Positions 19,876 through 28,990 of a DNA stretch of 64,000 bases are shown piece by piece. The position numbers and the translations under genes were made by a program. The stretch is from Pectinatus brassicae (GTDB lineage: Bacteria; Bacillota; Negativicutes; Selenomonadales; Selenomonadaceae): assembly GCF_014201835.1 (NCBI RefSeq), contig NZ_JACHFH010000002.1, positions 62,001-126,000 on the forward strand. Direction: 5' to 3'. The notes beneath the pieces are model-generated. The model was not told where the DNA came from and did no database searches. It saw only the letters and a program-made list of their open reading frames with translations. Positions within the stretch are counted from its first letter, which is position 1, and every line of letters starts with the position of its first letter.

Positions 19876-20322
19876 CTATTGTATTGCCTTTTCTATAATT
19901 CCTGCGATCGTTTCTTTTTTTTGTGCTTTTTCTATCTGCTGCAATAACTCTATATTTTGAAACAGCGCCATTAGCTTCTTTAATAATTCCACCTGCGATT
20001 GAGGATTCTTAACTGCTAATAAAAAAACCACTTTTACGTCAAGCACCTCATCTGGATTAATCATATTATGAAATTTAACGGGCTTACATAATCTACCTAC
20101 GGCAATAGCAGCCTCATTTACATATATTGGATCTGTATGAGGTATTGCCACACAAGTACCGCCAATATTAAGTCCCGTTGGCAATACTGCTTCTCTTTTG
20201 AGCACTGCTTCTATATAGCCTTGTTTTACATACTCTTTGCCGGTCATCAATTGACCTAATTCTTTTATCACTCCCTCACCAGAATCAACTGATAAATCAA
20301 TTTTTATCAACTCGGTATCCAT
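19876..20322 (-). CDS. PTS IIA component (cluster 2)
   Basis: 148-residue EIIA_2 domain protein; active-site His in VAIPHTDPIYV at about residue 62. Paralogue of 475-939. Its start overlaps the end of the regulator's EIIA-like fragment by 26 bases, so translation is probably coupled to it. It supplies phosphate to the adjacent IIB. Confidence 0.9.
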   Translation of the reverse strand: MDTELIKIDLSVDSGEGVIKELGQLMTGKEYVKQGYIEAVLKREAVLPTGLNIGGTCVAIPHTDPIYVNEAAIAVGRLCKPVKFHNMINPDEVLDVKVVFLLAVKNPQSQVELLKKLMALFQNIELLQQIEKAQKKETIAGIIEKAIQ

Positions 20323-22258
20323 TCATTTTTTCCCCTTTTTTTATATTAAGTCCTGAGAACATATCAGAAAATTCCTTTAAAAAAATGTCATACGATTTAT
20401 TTTTAAGTAAAGATTCTACTCCGCCTAAACAGCGAATATAATCATTTAATTTTAAAAATATCGTTTCCCATAATTCTGTATTGCCTTTTTTTATGCTGAG
20501 CAAAAATATCACCTGCACAAGAAACTCTCCCCAATATACCGGTTTATCCAATATCAATACCGATATAAATGATTTATCGGTATCATTATAAATAGGATGG
20601 GGAACTGCCACTAAATTTCCGATAGCAGTCGAAGAAACCTTTTCTCGTTCGAAAACTGATTTTTGGGTCTTAACACTCATAAGTCCTGCCACAATTGCCT
20701 TCTCTGTCAAAAAATTCAATCATTCTTCTTTGCTGATAAAATTTTTAGCTGTAAAAAAATTAGCTTTAGGTAAAAAATTTTCTAAATAGCCTTTTGTTAT
20801 CGTTGTACTGCCAAACACCTGTCTTTGTATTTTCTCAATATCATCTTCTTTCAATATATTATTTATCTTTATAATCTTATCTGATTTAATATTCGTAATT
20901 GGGACTGTAGTAAATATATAATCAACTTTTTGCAATAAATCATCATCCACATTATATGCTGGAATAATTTTTATAACATCCAGTTTATTTTTAAAATATT
21001 CAGTAAGCTTCGCTTTCAACAGGACCGCAATACCTAAGCCTGCTGCACAGGCAATAACAATTTTTTTTGCTGCTGTTTTCTCCTCATTTATCCCCTTTCT
21101 GCTTAACGCTGCACCAAAATGCAGTGCAATATAGCCTATTTCATTTTCATTTATATTTATATTGCCGCTTTTTTCTACAACCTTACTGGCAACGACTCCC
21201 ATTTGAAATGCCAGTGGGTAATCGTTTTTTATTGTTTCCAACAATTCATTTCTTATATTCATCTGAAATTGGATACGGTTTATTGCTATTGTAAGATGCA
21301 GTGACAAGCCATCAGCTAAATATCTATCATCAGTAAAATCGATTAAAAATTCATCTTTTATTTTCTTTAATATTGAAACAACTATTTTTTTTACTTCTAA
21401 ATTTTCCCTATTCGTTGCCGCATTAAAAAATTTTTTACTGACCAGCAAGCACTGTGTAATATAATATATTTCATTATAGTCAACATCAATTTTTAATACA
21501 GCATACATATATTCCAATAAATTTTTGGCAATTTCATATTCAACTGTTTTATCTATTTTTTTTACTGTGCTGATAGGATAAGAAATATTATGCCCATTTT
21601 TATCACGCACCAATGCGATTGCCATATGCAGGCACAATATATTTTTATCTGTATCGGGAATTTCCAGCTGCCCTTCACGTAAAACCTTGCTGATTATTTC
21701 ATCAATAGAAATAATATCTATATCAGCTATTATTTTTTGATGGAATTTTTTACTTAAATTCATATAATCAAAAACACAGTTTCTGATCTGTACTTCTGTT
21801 CCTTCAATCTTTAGACCATTTTTCTTATAACTAATAATCTGTATATTATATTTATTTAAGTTTTTTTTGCATTTAGCAAAATATGTTTTTAGTGTCGACA
21901 AACTCACATATAGTTCGTCCGCTAACTCCATTTGTGTTATTGTTTCATCTGCTATATCCTTTTCCAATAAGCGGCAAATAATATAACTTACTGGATTTTC
22001 TGTTCTTTTTACTGTCATGTTCTGACGCAAAGTGCTGTCCAGCATTTCTTTTTTATCCCCGCTTAATACATATCCCTTTCTCGGAGCTGATTTCACCTGT
22101 ACAGAGGAGCCGCTAATCATTTTTTGCAAAATTTTTATATCTGTCCTAATGGTTCTTGAAGAAACTCCTATTTGTCTGGAAATAAACTCACCACTTACAC
22201 CATCGGGATAAGCTTGCAACAATTCCAATATTTCCTCTATTCTTTTCGCCTTATCCAT
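20297..22258 (-). pseudogene. BglG/MtlR-type PRD regulator interrupted by an in-frame TGA
   Basis: Paralogue of the regulator at 990-2912 with the same order: HTH (VSSRTIRTDIKIL), two PRDs (HMAIALVRD; HLTIAINRIQF), EIIB-like domain (VIACAAGLGIAVLL) and EIIA-like domain (AVPHPIYND). An in-frame TGA at 20722-20720 splits it after ...KNFISKEE; the frame resumes at once as LNFLTEK and continues to 20297. In the intact paralogue the equivalent position is Cys (TECINFLT). Start at 22258 is set by GGGAGA 6 bases upstream. It may be a nonsense mutation, a natural split at the EIIB-EIIA linker with reinitiation at the adjacent TTG, or a recoded codon. It controls the downstream IIA-IIB-IIC genes. Confidence 0.8.
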
Positions 22259-22365
22259 TGTGTATCTCCCTTTGCTATTTAATTTTAACAAAGCTATTAT
22301 TATTTACATAGTTTATATTTTTTCCTTATTTTCTAAATTTTTGTTTTTTTCAACGAAAGCAATCA

Positions 22366-22404
22366 ATTTATTTCCGTAATAAAACTGTAATTACGGAAAT
22401 AAAT
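22366..22404. promoter_or_regulatory. Perfect 15-bp inverted repeat upstream of the cluster-2 regulator
   Basis: ATTTATTTCCGTAAT and ATTACGGAAATAAAT with a 9-base spacer, about 110 bases before the regulator start. Probable operator of the PTS cluster, or an RNA hairpin in its leader. TTTCC/GGAAA core shared with 2974-2998. Confidence 0.5.
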
Positions 22405-22421
22405 CAACTTTGCTATTAGGC

Positions 22422-22455
22422 AAAGAAAACGGCTTGTACATTTCTGCACAAGCCG
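22422..22455 (-). terminator. Terminator after the orphan IIA gene
   Basis: CGGCTTGT/ACAAGCCG stem with a T-rich tail on the minus strand. Confidence 0.7.
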
Positions 22456-22490
22456 CAAACAAAACCGCTTTTCTTTTTTATATACTTATA

Positions 22491-22814
22491 TTACATTTTA
22501 GACAGCTTCAGATATAGTGCAATAATCTCCATAGTAAAAACTTTACTTGATTCAGCATTCATCATAATATCTTCTGCATGCACTAACAATAAATCGACTT
22601 CTGTTTTCCCTTTATCAGCTTCAGCCTGCAATAATTCAGTATGTATAGCATGGGCTTTATCAAAATATTCATCAGCAGTTTTTACTTCCTTTACTGCATT
22701 TTCAAACTCCCCCTGTTTGGCCAGCTGAATAGCCTGTAAATAACCATTTTTAGCAGTATTGGCTTCCTTTACAATATCAAGGCATACATTTTCATTATTT
22801 TTTTGTCTAGTCAT
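22491..22814 (-). CDS. Orphan PTS lactose/cellobiose-type IIA component
   Basis: Cytoplasmic phosphocarrier of the Lac/Cel PTS family; 107 residues, all-helical. The active-site His is in LLLVHAEDIMM (about residue 79), and the N-terminal half shows the family pattern AKNGYLQAIQLAKQGEFENA. Start at 22814 (MTRQ) is set by AAGGAG 9-10 bases upstream; an ATG at 22835 lies before that site. No lactose-type IIB or IIC is within the window, so it either partners an unlinked PTS or has a regulatory role. It is followed by its own terminator. Confidence 0.83.
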   Translation of the reverse strand: MTRQKNNENVCLDIVKEANTAKNGYLQAIQLAKQGEFENAVKEVKTADEYFDKAHAIHTELLQAEADKGKTEVDLLLVHAEDIMMNAESSKVFTMEIIALYLKLSKM

Positions 22815-22884
22815 CTTCACTAAGCTCCTTAGCATAAATATAGTTACTAGTCCATTAGAAACAATTTTACCTTTATCCTAGTAT

Positions 22885-24780
22885 TTATTTCTCTATGTTC
22901 TCAGCAATTTCCTCTAAATAAGTCCAGCGTTCCATCAATTCATCCAGCTTTTTTTGTGCTGCTTTTTTATCACTATCCAGTTCTTTTATTTTTACATAAT
23001 CACTGGCATTTTGTTCCATCTGTTTATCAAGAATATGTATTTTAGCTTCCGTTTCACTTATTACTGCCTCTATTTGCGCATATTCACGCTGTTCTTTATA
23101 TGTAAATTTTCTAGTATTATTTACTTTTTCTTTTTTTACTGTTTTCAATACTTTATCGGTCTTTTTTTCGCTGCTGTTTTCCTCATCTGCTGCTATCATA
23201 TTTTTATAATAACTGTAGCCGCCAGGATATTGCTGCAACTGACCATCCCTGCCATAGACAAAAACCTTATCTGCCAAACGATCAACAAAAAATCGATCAT
23301 GTGAAACAAAAATTATTGCCCCGTCAAATTTATCAATGAACTCTTCTAAGATTGCCATCGTCTGTAAATCCAAATCGTTAGTCGGTTCATCCAGCAATAA
23401 CACATTAGGTGCTGTCATCAAAATCCGCAATAAATAAAGTCGGCGCTTTTCTCCACCAGATAATCTTGCTATTGGTGTCCATTGCAAAGTGCCATCAAAT
23501 AAAAATCGTTCCATAAGCTGCGAAGCCGTAATTTGGCTGCCATCAGTCAAAGTAATATAATTAGCGGCTTCTTTGATATATTCAATCGCCCGCATATTTT
23601 CATCCATGTCGATGTTTTTTTGCGTAAAGTAACCTATTTTTACCGTTTGGCCTATTTTTATAGTGCCGCTTGATGGCTGCAATTTTTCTGCCAATAAATT
23701 AAGTAATGTAGACTTACCTATGCCATTAGGACCTAATACCGCGATACGGTCGTGCCTTGTCACTGTATAAGTAAGATCCTTTATTATCAATTTATCATCA
23801 ACAGCATAGGACATATTTTCTATTTCAATAACTGACTTACCTAAGCGACTTGCACCTAAAGAAATCTGCACATCTTCACGCATTAAATCAGCTTTTTGGT
23901 TTTTTACATCTTCAAAGCGCTGTATTCTCGCCTTTTGCTTAGTTGAACGGGCCTGTGCCCCACGACGGATCCATTTAAGCTCATTACGCAAAAAATTCTG
24001 CCGTTTTTGTTCAGAGGCATTTTCTCTTTCTATACGTGCTGTCTTTTGTTCTAAGAAAGAACTGTAATTTCCCGTATATACATACGATTTACCTTTATCC
24101 AGTTCCAATATTTTTGTGGCTACAGTATCTAGAAAATACCTGTCATGTGTAACAAGTATTATAGCACAATTTAAGTGTGTCAAATATTCTTCAAGCCAAG
24201 CAATCGTTTCACTGTCAAGATGATTTGTCGGTTCATCAAGTAATAATAAATCACACGGCTGTATTAATGCTGACGCTAAAGCCAGTCGTTTTTGCTGACC
24301 GCCAGACAGCTGTCCCGCTTTTTTACTAAAATCATTTATGCCCAGCTTAGTTAAAACAGCCTTCGCATCACTTTCCAGCTGCCAGCCTGACAATTCATCA
24401 ATCTTTGCCGACAATTGGACTATCCGCTGCTGCTCCTTTTCATCAACTGCTCCGGTCTGCGTTTTTTGCAATAGCAGTTCATATTCACGCAGCACCTGCA
24501 TCAAAAGCTGACTGCCGCGGAAGGTCTCCGTTAGAACTGTATTTTCTGGGTTTATCTTTTTATCCTGGGAAAGATATTCAATACGAATATTCTTCATACT
24601 GATAAATTCACCTTTATCTATGGGAATATTACCCGCTACTGCTTGGATCAGTGTTGATTTACCCGTTCCATTAACACCAACAATACCAATTTTATCCCCA
24701 TTATCCACCGAAAAAGTTATATCTTCAAACAGTACTTTTTCGCCATAGCTTTTAGCCAAATTTTCTATAGTTAAAATCAT
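22885..24780 (-). CDS. uup: ABC-F family ATPase (Uup-like)
   Basis: Soluble tandem ABC ATPase without membrane segments, of the ABC-F group that acts on ribosomes. First domain: Walker A GVNGTGKST, signature LSGGQQKRLALASAL, Walker B LLLLDEPTNHLD. Second domain: GPNGIGKST, LSGGEKRRLYLL, VLLLDEPTNDLD. A C-terminal charged coiled coil (about residues 540-631) is the Uup hallmark. The ATG at 24780 is chosen because AGGAAG lies 7 bases upstream; the in-frame start at 24858 has no such site. Likely housekeeping rather than sugar-related. Confidence 0.92.
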   Translation of the reverse strand: MILTIENLAKSYGEKVLFEDITFSVDNGDKIGIVGVNGTGKSTLIQAVAGNIPIDKGEFISMKNIRIEYLSQDKKINPENTVLTETFRGSQLLMQVLREYELLLQKTQTGAVDEKEQQRIVQLSAKIDELSGWQLESDAKAVLTKLGINDFSKKAGQLSGGQQKRLALASALIQPCDLLLLDEPTNHLDSETIAWLEEYLTHLNCAIILVTHDRYFLDTVATKILELDKGKSYVYTGNYSSFLEQKTARIERENASEQKRQNFLRNELKWIRRGAQARSTKQKARIQRFEDVKNQKADLMREDVQISLGASRLGKSVIEIENMSYAVDDKLIIKDLTYTVTRHDRIAVLGPNGIGKSTLLNLLAEKLQPSSGTIKIGQTVKIGYFTQKNIDMDENMRAIEYIKEAANYITLTDGSQITASQLMERFLFDGTLQWTPIARLSGGEKRRLYLLRILMTAPNVLLLDEPTNDLDLQTMAILEEFIDKFDGAIIFVSHDRFFVDRLADKVFVYGRDGQLQQYPGGYSYYKNMIAADEENSSEKKTDKVLKTVKKEKVNNTRKFTYKEQREYAQIEAVISETEAKIHILDKQMEQNASDYVKIKELDSDKKAAQKKLDELMERWTYLEEIAENIEK

Positions 24781-24874
24781 TTTTATTCTTCCTGTCATAC
24801 TTTTATTAATGTTTTTATTATAACATATAATATTTGGCTGTATTTTAATTACTTTCACGAATGATACAAATTAT

Positions 24875-25975
24875 TTAGTTTTTGATTAGCCGTACCGAAT
24901 TTCTTTCCGCCAGCTTAGGCGCAAATTTAACACCAGCCATCTCCTTTAACTGTGGATTATTTATTAATTGTATCAATTGTTTAGCTGCTACTATCCCTAA
25001 TTTTTCTTTTGGATGGACAAATGATGTCAGCCCTATACCCTCACTTGAAGAAATCTCGACATTTAAATCGTCGAAACTAATAATCGATATCTCCTCAGGT
25101 ATATTTTTACCAATACTTTTAAACATGCTAATTATAGTTTTGGCCATTTGATCGTTATAACAGATAATTGCTGTAGCATCCTTGAACCTATTTAAAATCA
25201 CCTGAGTAAGATCGCCTTTTTTTATATCTTCAATGTCTTCTGTTGTATACCAAAAAGTATATGCTTTACACTCATCATATTTTTTTAGGATATTCATCGC
25301 ACCTGAGTACCTAAGCTGCCCCTGCATATCATCCGCCTTAAAGATACCGGCAATTTTACAATGCCCATGCTCAATTAAATATTGTGCGGCCTGTTCTCCA
25401 CAATTATAATCATCCATGCAAACGCTAGGAACTTTTGGTTCTACATTGGCCGCAGCATGAATTAATATATATGGAATTCCTATATCTCCTATACGCCTGT
25501 ATAATTTTTGATTTACGAACGGTATCCCACTTTTAGCCGGTTCGATTATAAGTCCGTCAATATTACTTTGCAAAAAAGTATTGCATACATCATATTCCTT
25601 ATCTGTTTTATTATAAGTAAACGCCAATTGCATAAAATAGTCATTTTGGGTTAGTACTTTTTCTATACCTTTTATTATGCTGGGAAATATATAATCATCA
25701 ATATAAGTCAAAACCACCCCAATATTCTTTGTGTTCTTTTTATATTGTGATTTTGCCGATAAAACATAGGTTCCGCTGCCGCGGCGTCTTTCCAGCAGGC
25801 CTTCACTCTCCAATACGCTTGTTGCCTGGCGAACAGTTTGCCTGCTTATTGAAAATTTTTGTCCCAGCTCATTTTCCGATGGCAGTTTTGTTCCTTGTAT
25901 TAAGTGACCGCTTAAAATCTGACTGCGTATCCATTCCATCAATTCGATATACTTTGGTCCATCTGATTCGATCAT
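24875..25975 (-). CDS. araR: AraR-type GntR/LacI-hybrid repressor (copy 2)
   Basis: Paralogue of 7827-8921, 366 residues. N-terminal GntR winged helix (KLPSENELGQKFSISRQTVR, GLLERRRGSGTYVL) with nearly identical recognition helix, followed by a LacI-like sensor domain (IGVVLTYIDDYIFPSIIKGI; IIEPAKSGIP; YNDQMAKTII; ISFDDLNVE). It is divergent from the ytfQRT-yjfF operon, with TTTGTAT-type sites in the shared intergenic region, so it probably represses that operon. Similar recognition helices suggest overlapping operators between the two copies, with sensor differences allowing different inducers. Confidence 0.92.
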   Translation of the reverse strand: MIESDGPKYIELMEWIRSQILSGHLIQGTKLPSENELGQKFSISRQTVRQATSVLESEGLLERRRGSGTYVLSAKSQYKKNTKNIGVVLTYIDDYIFPSIIKGIEKVLTQNDYFMQLAFTYNKTDKEYDVCNTFLQSNIDGLIIEPAKSGIPFVNQKLYRRIGDIGIPYILIHAAANVEPKVPSVCMDDYNCGEQAAQYLIEHGHCKIAGIFKADDMQGQLRYSGAMNILKKYDECKAYTFWYTTEDIEDIKKGDLTQVILNRFKDATAIICYNDQMAKTIISMFKSIGKNIPEEISIISFDDLNVEISSSEGIGLTSFVHPKEKLGIVAAKQLIQLINNPQLKEMAGVKFAPKLAERNSVRLIKN

Positions 25976-26051
25976 GAAATCACCGTCCCTTTTCTCAAAT
26001 TCATCATTAATTATATGATTTTCAAAAACATTCTCAGCTTACGGTCTTAAT

Positions 26052-26067
26052 ATTATCATACAAATTT
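26052..26067 (-). promoter_or_regulatory. Candidate AraR operator in the araR2-ytfQ intergenic region
   Basis: Minus strand AAATTTGTATGATAAT, close to the full motif at 10772-10789. Weaker copies containing TTTGTAT lie at 26096-26103 (plus) and about 26139-26150 (minus). The site is about 80 bases upstream of araR2, suited to autoregulation. Confidence 0.5.
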
Positions 26068-26214
26068 AAATATCTTCCATATTAATTCGTGAATAATTTG
26101 TATTTTCGTAATTTTATATACACAGCTCATTATAAACGTAATACAAATAATATGCTATATATATTTAAAAAAATTTAAATTTTTTAAATTTTTCAAATTT
26201 TTCTCATTTTACTA

Positions 26215-26243
26215 TTGAAATAAGTATTTAAAACTTGTATGAT
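26215..26243 (+). promoter_or_regulatory. Promoter of the ytfQRT-yjfF operon with overlapping operator
   Basis: TTGAAA-N17-TATGAT. The -10 region overlaps ACTTGTATGATATT (26233-26246), another match to the AraR-like motif, which would give direct repression by promoter occlusion. Confidence 0.55.
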
Positions 26244-26368
26244 ATTATTAGTTAAAAAGAAGGTTGAGTGACATCATTGTCGGAAATTTTATTCTTTTTT
26301 AGAAAAGAGGTGCATTATATTCGTGTTACTCCACCTTTAGAATCCATATTATATCAAGGGGTGAAATC

Positions 26369-27385
26369 ATGAAAAAGGTTTTAAGTATTGTAGTAGGATT
26401 ATTGCTGTTAACTATGGCTATTGGCTGTGGCAGCAATACCTCCTCTGACAAATCATCAGCAGGCAAGGGTGATAAACAAATTGTAATGGGCTTTTCGCAA
26501 ATTGGTGCCGAATCTGAATGGCGCACAGCCCATACCAAAGATATCAAACAAGCTGCTCAAGATGCTGGTATCAAACTTATCTTTTCTGATGCACAACAAA
26601 AACAGGAAAACCAAATCAAGGCTATTCGTTCCTTCATTGCCCAAGGCGTTGATATAATCGCCTTCACACCAATTGTTGAAACAGGCTGGGACACTGTATT
26701 AAAAGAAGCCAAAGATGCAAAAATTCCTGTAATCATTGTCGATCGTGATGTTAAATTAAATGATGATTCCTTATACGTTGCCAAAATCGGTACCGATTCC
26801 GTTACCGAAGGTCAAAACGCCTTCAAATGGATTGATGAATATATGAAGAAACAAAACAAAAAGCCTCGCGATGGCGGCGATAAATTTAACATCGTAGTTT
26901 TAGAAGGCACCGTTGGTTCCTCTGTTGCCGTTCGTCGTTCCCAAGGCTTCACTGAAGCTATGAAAGCTTCTCCTGATGCCAGCAAATACGAAATTTTGGC
27001 ATCGCAAACCGGTGAATTCACCAGACAAAAAGGACAGGAAGTAATGGAATCCTTCTTAAAATCCTATGGTGATAAAATTGATATTCTCTTCGCCCAAAAT
27101 GATGATATGGCTTTAGGCGCTATCCAGGCAATCGAAGCTGCTGGTCTAAAACCTGGTAAAGACATCACCATCATTTCTATCGATGGTGTTAAAGGTATCT
27201 TCCAAGCTATGATTGAAGGAAAATCAAATTGTACTGTAGAATGCAATCCTCTCCAAGGTAAATTACTGATGGAAACTGCTAAAAAAATCTTAAAGGGCGA
27301 AAAAGTTGAAAAGAACGTATTCGTAAAAGAAGGCGTATTCCCAGCTGACACCGCCAAAGACACTCTTCCTAGCAGAAAATACTGA
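26369..27385 (+). CDS. ytfQ: Furanose-sugar ABC transporter substrate-binding lipoprotein (YtfQ-like)
   Basis: Binds furanose sugars (galactofuranose in E. coli; arabinose in some related systems) outside the inner membrane. Lipobox-type signal (TMAIGC, Cys about 20), then the YtfQ signature MGFSQIGAESEWRTAHT, QQKQENQIKAIRSFIAQGVD, LEGTVGSSVAVRR and NDDMALGAIQAIEAAG. The 338-residue length is normal. First gene of a plus-strand operon with ytfR, ytfT, yjfF and a DhaM-like gene; a terminator-like hairpin follows it. Linkage to araR suggests L-arabinose or arabinofuranose as substrate. Confidence 0.93.
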   Translation: MKKVLSIVVGLLLLTMAIGCGSNTSSDKSSAGKGDKQIVMGFSQIGAESEWRTAHTKDIKQAAQDAGIKLIFSDAQQKQENQIKAIRSFIAQGVDIIAFTPIVETGWDTVLKEAKDAKIPVIIVDRDVKLNDDSLYVAKIGTDSVTEGQNAFKWIDEYMKKQNKKPRDGGDKFNIVVLEGTVGSSVAVRRSQGFTEAMKASPDASKYEILASQTGEFTRQKGQEVMESFLKSYGDKIDILFAQNDDMALGAIQAIEAAGLKPGKDITIISIDGVKGIFQAMIEGKSNCTVECNPLQGKLLMETAKKILKGEKVEKNVFVKEGVFPADTAKDTLPSRKY

Positions 27386-27400
27386 TATCCAGATTAAATA

Positions 27401-27450
27401 ACGACCGCTACTTAGACAAATTAAGCTTGTAATAAGTATCGGTCGTTTTA
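27401..27450 (+). terminator. Hairpin between ytfQ and ytfR (partial terminator)
   Basis: Arms ACGACCGcTACTT and AAGTAtCGGTCGT followed by TTTTA. Same arrangement as the hairpin behind the ChvE-like gene. Confidence 0.6.
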
Positions 27451-27481
27451 TAATATCCAAATTATGAAATGAGGTGAAAAT

Positions 27482-28990
27482 ATGGGTGATACTATATTAA
27501 AAATGCGTCATATTGACAAAATATTTCCTGGCGTAAAAGCCTTATCCAATGTTGATTTCAACCTGCAGTCCGGCGAAGTTCATTCGATAATGGGCGAAAA
27601 TGGTGCTGAAAAATCCACCTTGATTAAAGTGCTGACCGGCGTATATCCACGCAATAATGGAACCGTTACATTATATGATAAAGAAATTTTTCCTAAGACA
27701 CCAAAAGAGGCACAAACTCTCGGTATATCAACTGTTTACCAAGAAGTAAACCTTTGCCCTAATTTAAGTGTAGCTGAAAATATTTTTATCGGCCGTGAAC
27801 CGCGTAAATTTGGCTTTATAGATTGGCGGCAAATCAATAAACGCTCCCAGGAATTGCTACATACTTTTAATATTGATATTGATGTAACTAAAACCCTGGA
27901 TAATTTTCCCGTAGCTATCCAACAAATGATTGCTATTGCCAGAGCTGTTGAAATTGATGCCAAAATACTTATTCTCGATGAACCTACCTCCAGCCTTGAT
28001 GAAGAAGAAACAAAACGACTATTCACCATTATCCGTGAGCTAAAAAAACGCAATATGGGAATAATCTTTATTTCGCATTTTCTCGAGCAAATATATGAAT
28101 TATGTGACCGTATTACAATTCTTCGTAACGGCGAACTAGTCGGTGAGTATATTACCACTGAACTTCCCAAAGTTGAGCTTGTTGCCAAAATGGTCGGCAA
28201 AGATTTAGACAGTGTAAAAGAATTTGATAAAGCTGCCGCCAAGAGCATTCCTTCTGATCAGCTTTTTCTTGAAGCCAATAATATTAATTGCATTGGCAAG
28301 CTAAATCAAATGGATCTTACTATTCATAAGGGCGAAGTCATCGGACTAGCTGGTTTATTAGGCTCAGGGCGTACGGAAACAGCGGAAATCTTATTTGGCA
28401 TAAACCAAATAAATAAGGGCGAACTAAAAATACACTCCGATAAAGTGCAGCTTTCTAATCCCATGAAAGCTATGCAGAAAAAAATTGCCTTTTGTCCTGA
28501 AGACAGAAAATTGCAGGGCATAATCGGTGATCTAAGTGTGCGCGATAATATCATCCTTGCCCTGCAGGCTAAAGAAGGCATGTTCCGCCATATTCCTTAC
28601 CAAAAACAGGTCATGCTGGCTGATGACTGCATTAATTTATTAAAAATAAAAGTTTCTGACCGTGAACAATTAATAAAAAATCTCAGCGGCGGCAACCAGC
28701 AAAAAGTAATCATCGCCCGCTGGCTGATTACAGAACCTGAGCTGCTAATTCTTGATGAACCTACTCGCGGTATTGATGTAGGCACCAAAAGTGAAATCCA
28801 AAAAATGGCCGTAACCTTAGCCAAAACCAAGGGCATGTCTGTTGTCTTTATTTCCAGTGAAATGGATGAAATGATCCGCACCTGTACCAAGTTGATTATT
28901 TTGCGTGACCATAAAAAAGTCGCCGAAATAGAAAATGAAGAAATTTCTTCTGAAAACATCATGAAAGCTATTGCCGGAGGTGAAAATTAA
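27482..28990 (+). CDS. ytfR: Furanose-sugar ABC transporter ATPase, two ABC domains (YtfR-like), altered Walker A
   Basis: 502-residue double ABC ATPase of the RbsA/MmsA type. First domain: Walker A reads GENGAEKST (residues 38-46) instead of GENGAGKST, Glu at residue 43 (codon GAA at 27608-27610, one base from GGA). Signature-equivalent FPVAIQQMIAIARA and Walker [13 protein letters not shown] are intact. Second domain: degenerate Walker A GLLGSGRTE, normal for the family, signature [14 protein letters not shown]. Since only the first site normally retains a complete Walker A in this family, the Gly-to-Glu change could abolish transport. The reading frame is otherwise intact and overlaps ytfT at its stop. 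Confidence 0.92.
   Translation: MGDTILKMRHIDKIFPGVKALSNVDFNLQSGEVHSIMGENGAEKSTLIKVLTGVYPRNNGTVTLYDKEIFPKTPKEAQTLGISTVYQEVNLCPNLSVAENIFIGREPRKFGFIDWRQINKRSQELLHTFNIDIDVTKTLDNFPVAIQQMIAIARAVEIDAKILILDEPTSSLDEEETKRLFTIIRELKKRNMGIIFISHFLEQIYELCDRITILRNGELVGEYITTELPKVELVAKMVGKDLDSVKEFDKAAAKSIPSDQLFLEANNINCIGKLNQMDLTIHKGEVIGLAGLLGSGRTETAEILFGINQINKGELKIHSDKVQLSNPMKAMQKKIAFCPEDRKLQGIIGDLSVRDNIILALQAKEGMFRHIPYQKQVMLADDCINLLKIKVSDREQLIKNLSGGNQQKVIIARWLITEPELLILDEPTRGIDVGTKSEIQKMAVTLAKTKGMSVVFISSEMDEMIRTCTKLIILRDHKKVAEIENEEISSENIMKAIAGGEN

Noticed and set aside
20715-20727. Selenocysteine codon at the TGA in the PTS regulator
   Set aside because: No clear hairpin with a SECIS-like loop was found just after the TGA and no selenoprotein of this family is known to me; kept only as an alternative, not as a call.
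24860-24876. ATACAAATT sequence at the end of araR copy 2
   Set aside because: Overlaps the coding end and lacks the TGACAAT half; probably chance.
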